A DNA stretch of 64,000 nucleotides from Brachionus koreanus. Its lineage: Eukaryota; Rotifera; Eurotatoria; Ploima; Brachionidae. The notes below the pieces were generated by a model. The model saw only the letters and a program-made list of their open reading frames with translations. It did not search any database and was not told where the DNA came from. Positions 46,101 to 57,813 of the stretch are shown piece by piece. Location: contig PJRA01000172.1 of NCBI GenBank assembly GCA_016987375.1, positions 447,305-511,304 of the forward strand, written 5' to 3'. The translations under genes and the position numbers were made by a program. Each line of letters starts with the position of its first letter. Positions within the stretch are counted from its first letter, which is position 1.

Positions 46101-49100
46101 AGTCAACTAAATTTTAAAGGATCTCTAAAGAAAATTTGTAGAGGTTTTTTTAAAAGGTTATCGGACATTTTTCTCTAAAATACCGTTAAAAATCTGTTAA
46201 GATGAAAATCGATGGTCGCAAAATCAACAAAAATCTTGAGTTTTAAATTTTTGATTATTTTCAATTTAGAGATAATGCATATTTAATAAGCTCGACATTT
46301 AAAATCAATTTTTTGTTTCAAATTTTAATTCACACGAAAAGTATGCTTGTTTCTAAACTTCTCCCTGTTGATTCGAAGTTTTTATTAACATTGAATGTCA
46401 TCATTAGGATGAAAATTAGGCTTATGAACCTTACGGACTTTCAGGATAATATGGGTTGTACAAATTCTTTTGATAAATTCGGTTAATATCAAAATTTCTT
46501 GATTTTTGACAACTCAACAGTAATATCATCTATTCTATAATTATAAAAATCAAAAAAAATTACCAATGAAAAGTTTTATTAAATTTTTTAATTAAAACTT
46601 TAAAATAATTAGATCTTAAAAGACAGAATTTTGTTGCATATTGAATGTTTTTGGTTGGAAAAAGAAATATAGCTATATTTTCTTAATTTTGAACTTTTGA
46701 ATTCTTAAACGTACGCATTATTTTTAAGTCTTGTTAATTTAAGAGCCTGCTAATCAAAAATTGAACTCTATTTGAAAAATTTAAAAACGAATGTTTAGTT
46801 TTTGACCTTTCAATTATAAAAGTAACCGCTAACGAAAAATTATATTTGTCGGATATTTTTGATAATTCTTTAGACTTGGAGATATCAGATTTTTAATAAA
46901 AATGTCAGATAATCAATATTTATCTCAGATATTAAAAAGTCAAATATTTATTTAAATTTTCACATATTTTGTTTGTAAATATTAGGTAAAAAAATTAACA
47001 AATTTTCCCAAGAAAAATTGTCTTAAAAATAAAAATCTTACAAAAAAAAACTTCCTACTTAAAAGCTACTTACTAGCTTTTCATGTCTACAAGCACTTGC
47101 AACTCGATTTAATGTAAGACACCATGGCTCTTTAGGAAATTCATCAAAAAGACGTTCACCATAAGCAATACCGATTAAGTGCTTAAACATGTAGTGTTTG
47201 AACCATGAGGGACATGTTCAAGTGTGCTTTGTTTCTAATTATCTTAATGAATAATGCGAAATTGTTGAAAAGTTGTTTGAAGATGTTGATAATTTTTCCA
47301 TAAACATTTGCTTAACATCTGAAGGAAATTTTTTACAGTTATCGTGGTTAAAAACTTTCCATCTCATCTATTTGCTCGATAATTGCCTCTTATTGTTCTA
47401 AAGTTCTCTGTTTCGAGTCTGTATGAGGTTTTCGTCCTCTTTTACTTCTTGGTGATTCTTGAGATTGAGCAGAAGTTTGTCCAAGACTTGTGACTAATTT
47501 GTGTTGGTGCTTGAATGAATCTTTGCAAATGGATTGATTCTTTTTTGGTACGCTCTACAAAAAAGTATCATTTATTTGCAAACTTTGGTTTAATAACTTT
47601 AAGACCGAGAAGATTCCTAGCAAAAATCTCTTGTAGAAATCAATCGTTATGTTTGGTTCTTTTGAAGATAATTTTTGATCTGATCTAATTTCGTTGCGTT
47701 GAAAGCACCATGTGGAAAGTACGTGCTTGCCCATATTTTCTAAAAAATCTGCGGGTTTTAGTGCTTTTCTCTCAATTAAATTCTAAATTGTATTGTTGTA
47801 TGTCTCAAGTGTATTGTTTGCAACTGGATGCCTTTGAGCTCGCCCATCGAACCAACCGTTGACGGATGACTTATCCATACTTAAAAATAACTTTTTGATT
47901 TAATTATTAGGATAGGTTCTGAAAAAAATCTGAAAAACACAAGTTCTTAGATAGACTGCTATTAGTCTCATCTTGTAATTTTAATTTATTTTATCTTGGT
48001 TTATAAGTTTATTCGCATCAATATTAAAAAGCGAATATTGCAATCAAAAAAGGCTCAATAGACTTAAATACTAGAAAAAGATTTGGCAATAAATAAAAAT
48101 TATATAATTAATCGATTTCAGCCGAAAATTCTTAAAATAATTTTTAATCCTTAAAATATCTCTATTTTCAAAATTTGTCAAATTAAAGATATTTTTTTTA
48201 TTGAATCTTTAAAAAATATCTAAAATTGTTTTTAATTGAGTTGCTTGAAGTTATAAAATGTTAAATTTTTAATTTATTTAGCCTTTTAAAAAAATAACCT
48301 AAAATTTTATAATATTTAAATTGAAATTTTTTTACCTTAAGGATATCAAGAAAAAAAAGATGCTCTATTTTTTCTTCAAAATTTGTCAAATTAGAGATTT
48401 TTTAACGAATCTTTAAAGAAACAACAAAAAATCAAAAAATCAAAGAAAAATTATTTTGAAGTTATTTCTGATGTGAATAAATTAATAAAAAAATAAGAGG
48501 ATAATTAAATTAGATATATCTCGATTTGAAAATATCTATTAATATTCAAATAAATAAAATTTAGTTAATTTTTTGCTATTCTATTTTAAAATTCTGCATT
48601 AAATACTAACTCTAAACTAAGTGGCATTTCAATGATTCTGTTTTTTAAAAATTGTAATTTTTTAAAAGGTATAATGATAAGAATATGAATTAAGTTTAAA
48701 ATTTGATTCAGACTTGTTTTTAAGTCCCAAGTCCTAAGTAAAGTCAATGAATTAAATTAAAGTCAAGTCATAACTTTGACTTAACTTTTGGTGACTTAGA
48801 CTTAAAACTGTGACTTATAAACAAGTCTGATATTATTTTAATTTAAGTTTTAATATTTAGCTTTAAATTTTAATTTTCAATAAATATTTCAAGACAATCA
48901 ACTTTGGTATCACACAATGGAATTCTAGCTTTAAGTCGAATAGCAATCAATTTAAAACACATAAATGGTACACAAGAAGGTGTTGTTCAAATTTTTAATC
49001 AAAAGATTTTTTCACCACCATCAACGTTGGATAAGTTAATTCTAGAACAACTAGGAAACATTTATGTTCATTCATCCGTAAGTTCTAAACTAACTTTAAT

Positions 49101-52100
49101 TTGTTTACTTTCGCGAATAAATTTTTTTTCAAAGACTGAAGTTGCACAAGATATATTAAAAGTATTGATTACAATAGCAAAAAATTCTAGTATATTGGTT
49201 TACCGCCAACCTGAAGTTGATATTTCAAACACTAATGATTTTCCACAAAATAAATACAAGTAGTTTTTATATTATTATATTTAATGAATTTAAGAGCTTT
49301 AGTAATAATTTAAAATTACATCTATTTTCTTAAGATTCGTGAATGAGACAATTATTGATGTCTTAACATCACTAGTTTCAAAAGTTCAGGGTGAAATAGA
49401 AATGAACGACTTACTTGTGCGTCTTTTGGAATTATTTTGTCAGATTGGAATAAAGAATAAAGAAATTAGCGATAAACTCACAAAAAATTCCCTAAAAACA
49501 GCAAGTTCGGTGGGAAATTTAGGCGTCTTGATACCAATCATAAATACAATTTTAAAAAGACTACCTTATGATCCTGTAAACAGTCCAGATTTGAGACTTC
49601 TAAAACTTTTTCGTGATTTTTGGTACTTTTGTGTTGTTTTTAATTTTACAGATGACTTACAATGGCAATGGGCAAAAACAGTTGCTTCTATAGCAACAAA
49701 ATCTCCAGTTCTTGTGTCTCGAGAGCATTTAAAATCAGAGTTAAAGTTCAATTATGTGTTTAGTGATGATCAAGCATCTTCGGGTGATTTGCTTGATCTC
49801 AAAAACTCTATTTCAGCTTGGCTGGATCCACAGGATTTTAACAACAGTTTGAAAAATTTAACATATGCCCAGTGTTCCTATATACAATCAGTTTACATAT
49901 TAGAAACACTAAGGGTTAAGCACGCTGCCGATTCGAACTCATATCAGCACATTTATCAATATCTAGAAGATGCTACAATCCAGAAAGATAAGGCAAATAT
50001 TTGGTATTTTATTTCTCTAATTGCGAGAAAATGTTTCTCTATATATTTGGAAGTTGTTGATAGCTTACCACGGTCTTCTAAACGTGACCAAGATTTGGAA
50101 AATATGATCCAGTTTTTGTTGGTCAAATTCAATCATATAAATAAAAAAATTCGCACACTTGCTGATATTTCTTTGACTAAAATAATGGAAAAATTTTCAC
50201 ATTTATTCTGGAACGAAAAAACCTTACGTTGCATAATGGATTTAACTGAGCTTCTTGCTTCGTCATTAAATATGGATACAAATCAAGTAGCTCCTGAATT
50301 TGAGCTACCAAATTCAAGATTCAAATTAAAAGTTTATGATACATTGGAAGGACGTGAGAGCACAGTTAATGATTTTACTCAAAGATGTGGTTCTATCTTG
50401 CAACAAGCACTCGAGTTTGCACCGATTACAACAAAATCTCATATACAAAATTATATGCTTCAACTTCAATTGAAAGGTAGCGATATTTATAATCATAGTG
50501 GAATTAGTATGGCTTTGGAGTGTATTATGAAGTACAGTAAATTAAGGTCTGACACATCAGCCTTAGATTCTCTATCTTCAACTAGAAGACCTGATTGTGT
50601 AAAAAAGGATTTTCCTAATTTTGTTGGTCAAATGAATGAAAAATATAATTATGTTGGCATAGTTCAAGGAATGTGCAAGTCTTTAGCCATCAACGAAATA
50701 GTTCAAAGTCTTCGACAGGATATGAAAAATCATTGCATTTCTTGCTCTGAAAAAAAGCTCAAAGAATCAATGCTAAAAGCGACAGCATTTTTAATTCTAA
50801 TTAAAGTAAATAATTTAAATCTGGATAATTTTAATTTTGAACGACAAATTCTGAACGAAATTAGCTTTTCCTGCTCGACTGTTTTTACTAAACAAATAAT
50901 TCAAGTTGCTATTGATTGTTGGAGTTGGTTAATAAGTTCACGTTCTGATATTGAACAATTAGTAGTTGAGGAAATGTTAAATGCATGGCAAATGAGCGCT
51001 GATCATAGGCTAGGAATGTTTCATTCTTTAATTAAAGAACCTGATCCATTAGCAAAAAAAGAGAAAGAAATTTTAAGGCCTGAACCGCCGTCCGGAGTGG
51101 AAGCACACAGAGTCTGGATGAAATATTTTCAAGAACGATTCGATATTGCCAAATATAAAAGCGATTTTGAGCTCGAGCTATTCTTGAATTTAATGCACAA
51201 AACTCTTTGTTTTTCTTGTGAAAATTTATCTGATTCAACCCTAAACCGACACATTAGCTGTGTTGGCCTTAGATTTCGCTATCTAGGAATAGCTCTATCA
51301 ATGGCTCAATTAGCAAATTTACCTAATAGCATATCAAAGTGGATATTAAGAGAACGAATCTATTTCAATGCTTTGGATTATTTTGCTCAAGCAACTGGAG
51401 CTCCTTGTCAGATAAACAATGATTTAAGAGAAGACATTAAAAGTATTTTAGAGTTTTGGAACAAAATTGTTGCCGAAAAAAAATACCTGAAAGAAGAAAA
51501 CTTTTCCTATAATTCAAATAATATGACAATTTCTAACTCTCGTACAGATACACCAGATTCAATTTCTCTTTCAGGAACTGAACCTCTGAATCCAAATTCT
51601 TTGATTGGAAATAGTTTAAGCTACAATTCAGTATCTGGCATTGCTCACAATAATGAGAATATAAACCAGGTAAATACAATTGGTTGTTATTTGGATCCAA
51701 ATGCAACATCTACAACCCTACCAAGAGCAGAAAGTTTTTTTTCGAAAAATACTATTACAGCAAACAAAAGAAATGCTACTGGCCTATCACTAGCTGTACC
51801 TAATTCAAATCCATCAAGATACAATTTAACTCTGATAGACACTAATCTTCAACAGCAGAATCAATTACTGCAGCTAAAAATCTTAAAGGATCTAACTAAA
51901 AAACGAGGACTAATTTTATATTTGCTTAGTCATGAATTAGATCATTTATACACATTTCATAATCCATTCAATTTAACAAATTTATCTTTGGAAAGAATTG
52001 AAACTGCAACGGCTCATTTAAAGGTGTCTTCAAATGAAAAACAATGGATTGATAATGTTAAAGTCACATGGTCCGTTAACCCTGCCATTAGTATTTTTCT

Positions 52101-53715
52101 TCCGAATAGATTTCCTTATGAGTATAATGTTAGAGAAGTCCAGCGATTAGTTAAATCGCAGCCTGAAAGAGTGATACATATTCCAAATGCCTGTCTATTT
52201 CTTGCAAACGAACAAAATTTGATTAATGATTCAATTGAACTAAACAATCTTCTAATCTGGTCGAAATGCCCTCCTATCATAGCACTGAGTTTATTTGGCA
52301 AAAGTTCAAGAGGACAAAGTTTAGCTAATTCCTTGACATCACAGTTTGCTTGTAAAAATCTAATGACATCTAAACCTGAAACTCTACTCAATTATATACC
52401 CCAATTAGTACAATCGCTAAGGTATGATGATTTTGGTTACATTAGAGAAGTAATATTCTGGTTAGCAAAGCATTCACAATTGTTAGCTCATCAACTTATT
52501 TGGAATTTAACAACAAATGTTTATAAAGATCAGGATGCTAAAATAAGAGATACTCAAATAGGTGATGTTCTAGAAAGTCTAATTGATGATATAAAAACTA
52601 GTCTAAGTGGAAATGAAAAAGAATTTTTTAATAGAGAATTCGGATTTTTTCATGAAATAACTGACGTTTCAGCAAAAATTAAAGACAAACCTTTGGGCGA
52701 AGAAAGAAAAAAAGCTTGTAATATTGCATTGAGTCAAGTTAAATTAGTTACCGATTGTTATTTGCCCTCAAATCCTGAAGCAGTTGTTATCAAAATTTTA
52801 GATGGTACTCCGATGCAAAGTGCTGCCAAAGCACCTTATTTGGCACGATTTGTAGTCCAGAAAATATCTTTATCAGATTTAGAGGAGATGGGAAAAACGG
52901 GTAAACGAATTGAGCCTAATATAAATCTTCAATATCAAAGCGCATGTATCTTCAAAGTTGGCGATGATGTTAGGCAAGATATGTTGGCTCTTCAAATTAT
53001 GCAATTAATGAAAAATGTGTTTGAGAAAGAAGGATTAGAGCTTTATCTTTTTCCATACAGAGTTATTGCTACAAAACCAGGTTGTGGAGTAATTGAATGT
53101 GTGCCTAATTCAAGTTCTAGAGATCAAATTGGAAGACAAACGGCTACTGATCTTTACGAATATTTTATAGATAAATATGGAGGTCCTGAAACAAGTGAAT
53201 TCCAACGTGCAAGAAGAAATTTCATTATGTCTATGGCTGGCTATAGTTTATTTGTATATTTGATTCAAATTAAAGATAGACATAACGGAAACCTTATGTT
53301 GGATACTGATGGCCATATAATTCACATTGATTTTGGTTTTATGATAGAAAGTTCACCCGGTGGTAATATGGGTTTTGAACCTGATATGAAAATAACAACC
53401 GAAATGGGACTAATTATGGGAAGAGATATCAATTCACCCCCTTTCCAATGGTTTACTGAACTAGTAATTAAAGGCTATCTTGCAATTAGACCTTACAGAG
53501 AGCAAATTTGCACATTAGTTTGCTTATTAATTGAGACAGGTCTACCTTGCTTTAGAGGAAAACCCATCGAATCACTAAAAGCTAGGTTTTTACCCAATTT
53601 AAGTGAAAGAGAAGCTGCAACATATATTCAATCAATAGTATACAAATGCTATAATAATTGGAGAACAAATACATACGATAATATACAGTCATTTCAAAAT
53701 AATATATATCATTAA
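43104..53715 (+). CDS. PI4KA: Phosphatidylinositol 4-kinase III alpha
   Basis: PI4KA makes phosphatidylinositol 4-phosphate at the plasma membrane in a complex with TTC7 and FAM126. Eight coding exons join in phase: 43104..43773, 43839..44611, 44667..44769, 44824..45474, 45527..45650, 45702..45797, 48894..49259 and 49335..53715. They give about 2387 residues; the human enzyme has about 2100. The long N-terminal helical solenoid includes LPSAEIFTFM and DINNQHAYRSFSEALSLVTI. The C-terminal kinase carries PYLARFVVQKISLSDLEEMG, KVGDDVRQDMLALQIMQLM, the catalytic loop KDRHNGNLMLD (about residue 2242) and the activation loop HIDFGFMIESSPGGNMGFEP. All kinase motifs are intact. Most introns are about 50-75 nt, but the sixth is 3.1 kb and holds a MULE relic and a small inverted-repeat element. 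The first ATG at 43104 is inferred; the extreme N terminus is poorly conserved. Confidence 0.95.
47060..47880 (-). pseudogene. Mutator-like (MULE) transposase relic in PI4KA intron 6
   Basis: Minus-strand frames give WFDGRAQRHPVANNTLETYN, then ALKPADFLENMGKHVLSTWC. This matches the P-x-x-N-N-x-L-E-x-x-N segment after the catalytic domain of MULE transposases. Further on, a degraded SWIM zinc finger appears: TCPSWFKHYMFKHLIGIA, where a Cys has become Phe in the C-K-H position, then GERLFDEFPKEPWCLTLN. Between them is a basic RGRKP-type stretch. Multiple stops and shifts are present. The element lies antisense to PI4KA, wholly within the intron, so it need not harm the host gene. Confidence 0.75.
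48708..48830. repeat. Small inverted-repeat element in PI4KA intron 6
   Basis: A 123-bp element is bounded by TCAGACTTGTTTTTAAGTC on the left and its near-complement ending in AAACAAGTCTGA on the right. The interior is packed with AAGTC/GACTT motifs in both orientations, so the single strand could fold into a branched hairpin. It looks like a MITE. The adjacent 3' intron flank has no further feature. The remainder of the 3.1-kb intron is AT-rich. Confidence 0.6.
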
Positions 53716-54537
53716 TATTTTTATAAAAATCATATTTATAAATTCAAAATGTTTTAATTTAAATAAATTTTTTTTAGCAAATATCATATTTTTTCTTATT
53801 CCAAAATTTTTTAATACAAAAAATTTAAAAAGTGTTTAGATATTTAGATTTCTTGTTGTTTTTAGCAAAATGATTAATCTGATTTATGACCATTTTTCCA
53901 ATTAATCACCAAAAAACTGGATATGAATAATAAAATTTACTGACTTGAAATTGAAATTAGAATAATCAAGGGCATTTTTATGTGTATGATATATTAATTT
54001 TTTATTTGAATAAAATAAATGTAAAAATACACATTTAACACTCAAAAACCGGAGGGGTCTTTTGTTACTTCCTTTATTTGTTTTTTATTCAATAAATTTA
54101 ATCATTTTTTATAATTTTTTTTTTAATCATATCTTAAATAAAATACTTTTATTTGCATTGAAAAAAAGTATTAAAAAGATTCAAATAAAATGGTCAAAAA
54201 ATTCATCCAGTCTTTGAGTGTTAATAGTCTATATTTTAATTTTTTCCTATTATTTTATCTTATCTCTATATTTCAATTTGATAAAGATATCTAAATATAG
54301 CACTAAATTAACTTTAAAAAATTCCAAAATCTATGTGACTAATTTCTAGTTTAAGTTAGATTAAAAATAAATAAATAAAAAAAATTGGCTGTAATAAAGA
54401 TTTGAGAAATGTAAAAATGTTAACAAAATTAAGACAGACAAAAAAAAGAATAAAGAACATTATTCTGCAACTTAATCTATACTTGTAAATACAAAATATA
54501 AAGCAATAATTAATTTAATAAATTTTTTTTGAAAGAA
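53716..54537. other. Intergenic between PI4KA and the C1orf131 homologue
   Basis: AT-rich spacer holding the 182-bp MITE at 54039-54220 and no coding-like frame otherwise. It should include the PI4KA 3' end and the promoter of the next gene, but no specific signals can be named. Confidence 0.5.
54039..54220. mobile_element. TTAA-flanked MITE, second family
   Basis: A 182-bp element with terminal inverted repeats: CACTCAAAAACCGGAGG at the left, and CACTCAAAGACTGGATG when the right end is read in reverse (13-14 of 17 match). It is flanked by TTAA on both sides (54035-54038 and 54221-54224). There is no coding content. Its right end matches a solo repeat near 21469-21498. The TTAA flank suggests mobilisation by a piggyBac-type transposase. 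Confidence 0.75.
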
Positions 54538-55315
54538 ATGACTCAAATTCCAAAGCCTACAAAAAAACTTTTGACCAAAGATGTTACTTACTTCCATGGT
54601 GCAAAACAAAAAAAAATAGCCTCGGAAAAAAAAACTAATATATCTTTGGTAATATTTGAGATAATGACGTTGAGAACAGTTTTCTGAAAGCAAATCATTT
54701 GAAAATCAAAAGCGTAAATCTATGGAATGATGTTAAATTTGTTTTAGTAATAAAATGTAAAATTTGCTCCAAAAAGCTGTCAACTTCAACATTCATTAAC
54801 GTTAAAAATATTGAAATTATTTATTTATTTTTGAAGAAAAAAGATAGCAGCAATTCTGAAGTACATGAAGCAAAAATAATTTCTCTTAAAGAAGCTAAAT
54901 TTGATGTATTTAATTTTGGAATCAAAGGTCTTGAAAAAACAGATCAAGATAATGCAAAAATGAAATTAGCAATAAAACTAGGAGCTAAAGTATAAATGTT
55001 TTTTATTTTTAATTCACTTGTAATTTTTCTGATTTAAAGCCTCTGAAAAACAATGCTACAAATTACAAAGAATTTTTACAAAAAAAAAAACAAGAGGCTT
55101 CGAATAAAGATGAAATAAACAATAAAAATTTAAAATCTGGAGTTTCATCTTCAGGAATAGATTTTTTAAATAAAAAAAATAAATTAAATTTCACAAATCG
55201 TCGTAAATCTAGAATCAATAAAGGACACGTGGGAGATATCAAAGGACAAATTGGGTCTTTTTCAAATGGAATACTTAAATTAAAAAAACACCAAATTAAA
55301 AATTTAAATAAATAA
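54538..55315 (+). CDS. C1orf131 homologue (DUF4602)
   Basis: C1orf131 is a small basic nucleolar protein associated with small-subunit ribosome assembly. Three exons, 54538..54648, 54837..54989 and 55040..55315, join in phase to 179 residues. The N terminus contains DVTYFHGAKQKKIASEKK, like the VVTFHSKKKKRK region of the human protein. The conserved core is EAKFDVFNFGIKGLEKTDQD, then KLAIKLGAKPLKNNATNYKE. The C terminus is GQIGSFSNGILKLKKHQIKN, matching the family's G-x-V/I-G-x-F-x-N-G-x-L ending. The short, lysine-rich sequence limits certainty, but the order and spacing of three conserved blocks are persuasive. It ends 131 bp before the Artemis start on the same strand, a tight tandem arrangement. 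Confidence 0.8.
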
Positions 55316-55446
55316 AAAAATTTCTGTATAAATTTTCTTTTTTAATGATATATTGGATTTGGAGATCTAAGAAAATAATACTAAATTTCATTAGTAATTC
55401 AATAATTCTAAATTTCAATAATCATTGAAATATTATTAATCAAGAA

Positions 55447-57005
55447 ATGAATAATTTTGATGGTCAACTTCAATTGTATCCCGAAATTTGTATCGACAAC
55501 TTTTCATCTGATGTTTTATTTAACCCAAGGATTAGATGCTTTATTTTAACTCATTTTCATGATGATCATATGAAAAATTTGGAAGACTTAAACTTTCTTA
55601 GAATACTTCGAGACAATAGTGATAAAGTTAAGTTTTTTTGTTCATCAGTCACAAAAGATTTCATCAAAACATGCGATAAATATAGTCATTTAAAAGATTT
55701 TTGCAACATTGTTCCTGCTGACTCTCCCTTTATTATTAATATATCAACCACAGAAACAGTTACAATCACGTTCTCAGGAAGCGGTTTGTTTTAATTATTT
55801 AAATGTAGTCTATTTATTTTAGATAATGAACTTAAGGTCATTGTCCAGGATCAGTAATGGCGTTTATTGAAGGACTAAGAGGAAATGTATTGTTCACCGG
55901 TGATTTCAGACTTCCTTCAAACTCAACTTCAAAGTTGGCTATATTTAATGATTCATTAGATGAAAAAAATCAAAATCAATTAAAAAGTGTAGATAATTTA
56001 TATATTGATATGACGTTTTTTAAACCATCCTATCCAAGATTACCTAGTAGAGAAGAGAGCGTAAATGCCTTGATTATATTTTTAAAGGATTTTCTTGAAC
56101 TTGATAAGAAAACAGATTTTAAAAATCTTGTGTATTTAAAAACAAGTGCTAGAATAGGATATGAATTTGTTTTTCAAGAAATAAATAGATCAACGGGATT
56201 CAAAATTCATGTGAATAATTTAATTTATCATCTTTATGACAAAATTCCAGCAATTAAGAGTATATTTACTCTTGATCCTTATGAAACACCAATACACAGC
56301 TGTATTTTTGATAATCGTAATAGGAAATCAGACACTCTTTTTGAATTTGAAAGAAAAAAAAAATTGGAAAAATTTGATGTCATGAAATCGAAAAATAAAC
56401 CGTTAATACCTTGTTTAATTGAGGACGATAAAGCGAATGAATTTAAAATTCCAGTAGAAATCAATGCAGTAAAAATAATTTTATCAGCAATGTATTTTAC
56501 AGATAATCCGGGCATTGATAAGATTTTCATTGAATTCAAGCCATCAAAAAACGAAAGACATTTCAAAAATCTTAATCTATATAAAAAAATTTTTCGACTG
56601 TGTTATTCATTTCATTCTTCAATGGAAGAAATTGTAAGTTTTGTAAATTCGTTAAGGCCAAAAAGGATTCACCCAATTGCTCTACCTGACTCAACTTCGG
56701 AGAGTTCAATTACAAGATATTTTTTTGACAACCAACAAAAATTCACTGAATTCCATTTAGGACATAAAAATAAAAAAATCTGTATTAATCATGAAAAATT
56801 TAAAAACAATTCAAGTGATAAAAAATTTCTCATAAATGATCTCATCTTGAGAAAAAGAAATACTTTCAATGGGAGCTCATTGGAAAAACAATTGGAACGA
56901 AATTCAAGCAGTGAGGATAGTAATGGGAGCGAAGATGATAGCTTGATTTTTAATGATTTAAAAGATGATTTATCAATCAAAAAAAAATCTCATCAGTTAT
57001 TATAA
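55447..57005 (+). CDS. DCLRE1C: Artemis-like nuclease (DCLRE1C)
   Basis: Artemis is a metallo-beta-lactamase/beta-CASP nuclease that trims DNA ends in non-homologous end joining. Exons 55447..55783 and 55837..57005 join across a 53-nt intron to 501 residues; human has 692, with a longer tail. The start MNNFDGQLQLYPEICIDNFS parallels human MSSFEGQMAEYPTISIDRF. The metal-binding motif 2 is intact as THFHDDHM. The splice join restores SGHCPGSVM-type motif 3 (GSGHCPGSVMAFIEG), and motif 4 is present as LFTGDFRLPS. Beta-CASP blocks include LYIDMTFFKPSYPRLPSREE, and the SFHSS motif appears as CYSFHSSMEEI. The C-terminal tail is short, Lys/Ser/acidic-rich and not conserved. This indicates a working classical end-joining pathway in the organism, by inference. 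Confidence 0.92.
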
Positions 57006-57226
57006 TATTAATTTGTATAAATTTATTTGTAATTTTATTATGAAAATTAAATGAATTTTAAATTATCAAAATTATGGAATTAAATTTTGATTAGTCTAGA
57101 TTAATCTCAAATTGACTATTTTTATTTGTAAATAAATTAATAATTCTAAACAGATGTTTAGTGAAATATTTGAAGTAAAATTTTTAACATTTAAGTTTAA
57201 AGTTTGTTTGAATTGCAGAATTAAAT

Positions 57227-57494
57227 AGTTATTACAACAGAGCAACAGCTGATTAACCGCATTAAATTAATGTTGAAGGAATTTGACTTAAATTTTGTGA
57301 AATCCCTTATGACGGGAGTTAAAGAAAATCTCAGAAAAATCGGTCACCACGGAGTTTTTTAATTATTTAAAAATCATAATTCTATTGAAAAATAAATTCT
57401 TTAAATCAGAAAAAAAACCAGAACTTAATATCATTTTTATTTTTTGAGATATTCGCTTATGATTTTAGTCCATTTACTAATGCATCACCCGTTA
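57227..57494 (+). pseudogene. mariner-like transposon, 3' end
   Basis: The plus strand reads INRIKLMLKEFDLNFVKSLM, then TGVKENLRKIGHHGVF and a stop. This is the C-terminal end of a mariner/Tc1 transposase (F-x-x-L/C-x-x-L-x-x-S/G-V followed by a basic helix). After about 130 bp it ends in a terminal repeat reading GGACTAAA and TAACGGGTGATGCAT in reverse, shared with the copy at 37819. The element is 5'-truncated. Its right terminus abuts LINE sequence exactly at a TA. The 57006-57226 stretch to its left is AT-rich with nothing recognised. Confidence 0.75.
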
Positions 57495-57807
57495 GAGTTT
57501 CAGAGACCTTTTGAGTTAAAAAAACCAAACTGTCCGCGGGACGTCGATGCTGTCTAAATCCCGACTACTCCTTGCAAATAAGGCATTTATCTTCAAGAAA
57601 ACTGTATAGCCTACTTGTGACAATTCTCTCAAGAACTTTGCCGAGACAGCTGGTGACACTAATTGAGCGATATTTAGATGGATCAGAACTTCCAGATGTC
57701 CAGATGTTATTGGTCTTATTCTTAAAGGACATGCTATCAATCTTTAAGATTATAACTAACCCTCTTTTGGCCAAATTTTTAGCCCATCTTTTAACTTCTT
57801 TAATCAT
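57495..57807 (-). pseudogene. LINE reverse transcriptase N-terminal fragment
   Basis: The minus strand reads WTSGSSDPSKYRSISVTSCL, then GKVLERIVTSRLYSFLED. After an in-frame stop it continues SGFRQHRRPADSLVFLTQKV. This is the fingers part of a non-LTR reverse transcriptase (Y-R-P-I-S-L-x-S, then L-E-x-I, then S-G-F-R). The sequence is cut at the mariner terminal repeat. The stop after CKE and the lack of a continuation mark it as dead. Confidence 0.75.
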
Positions 57808-57813
57808 CGACTT

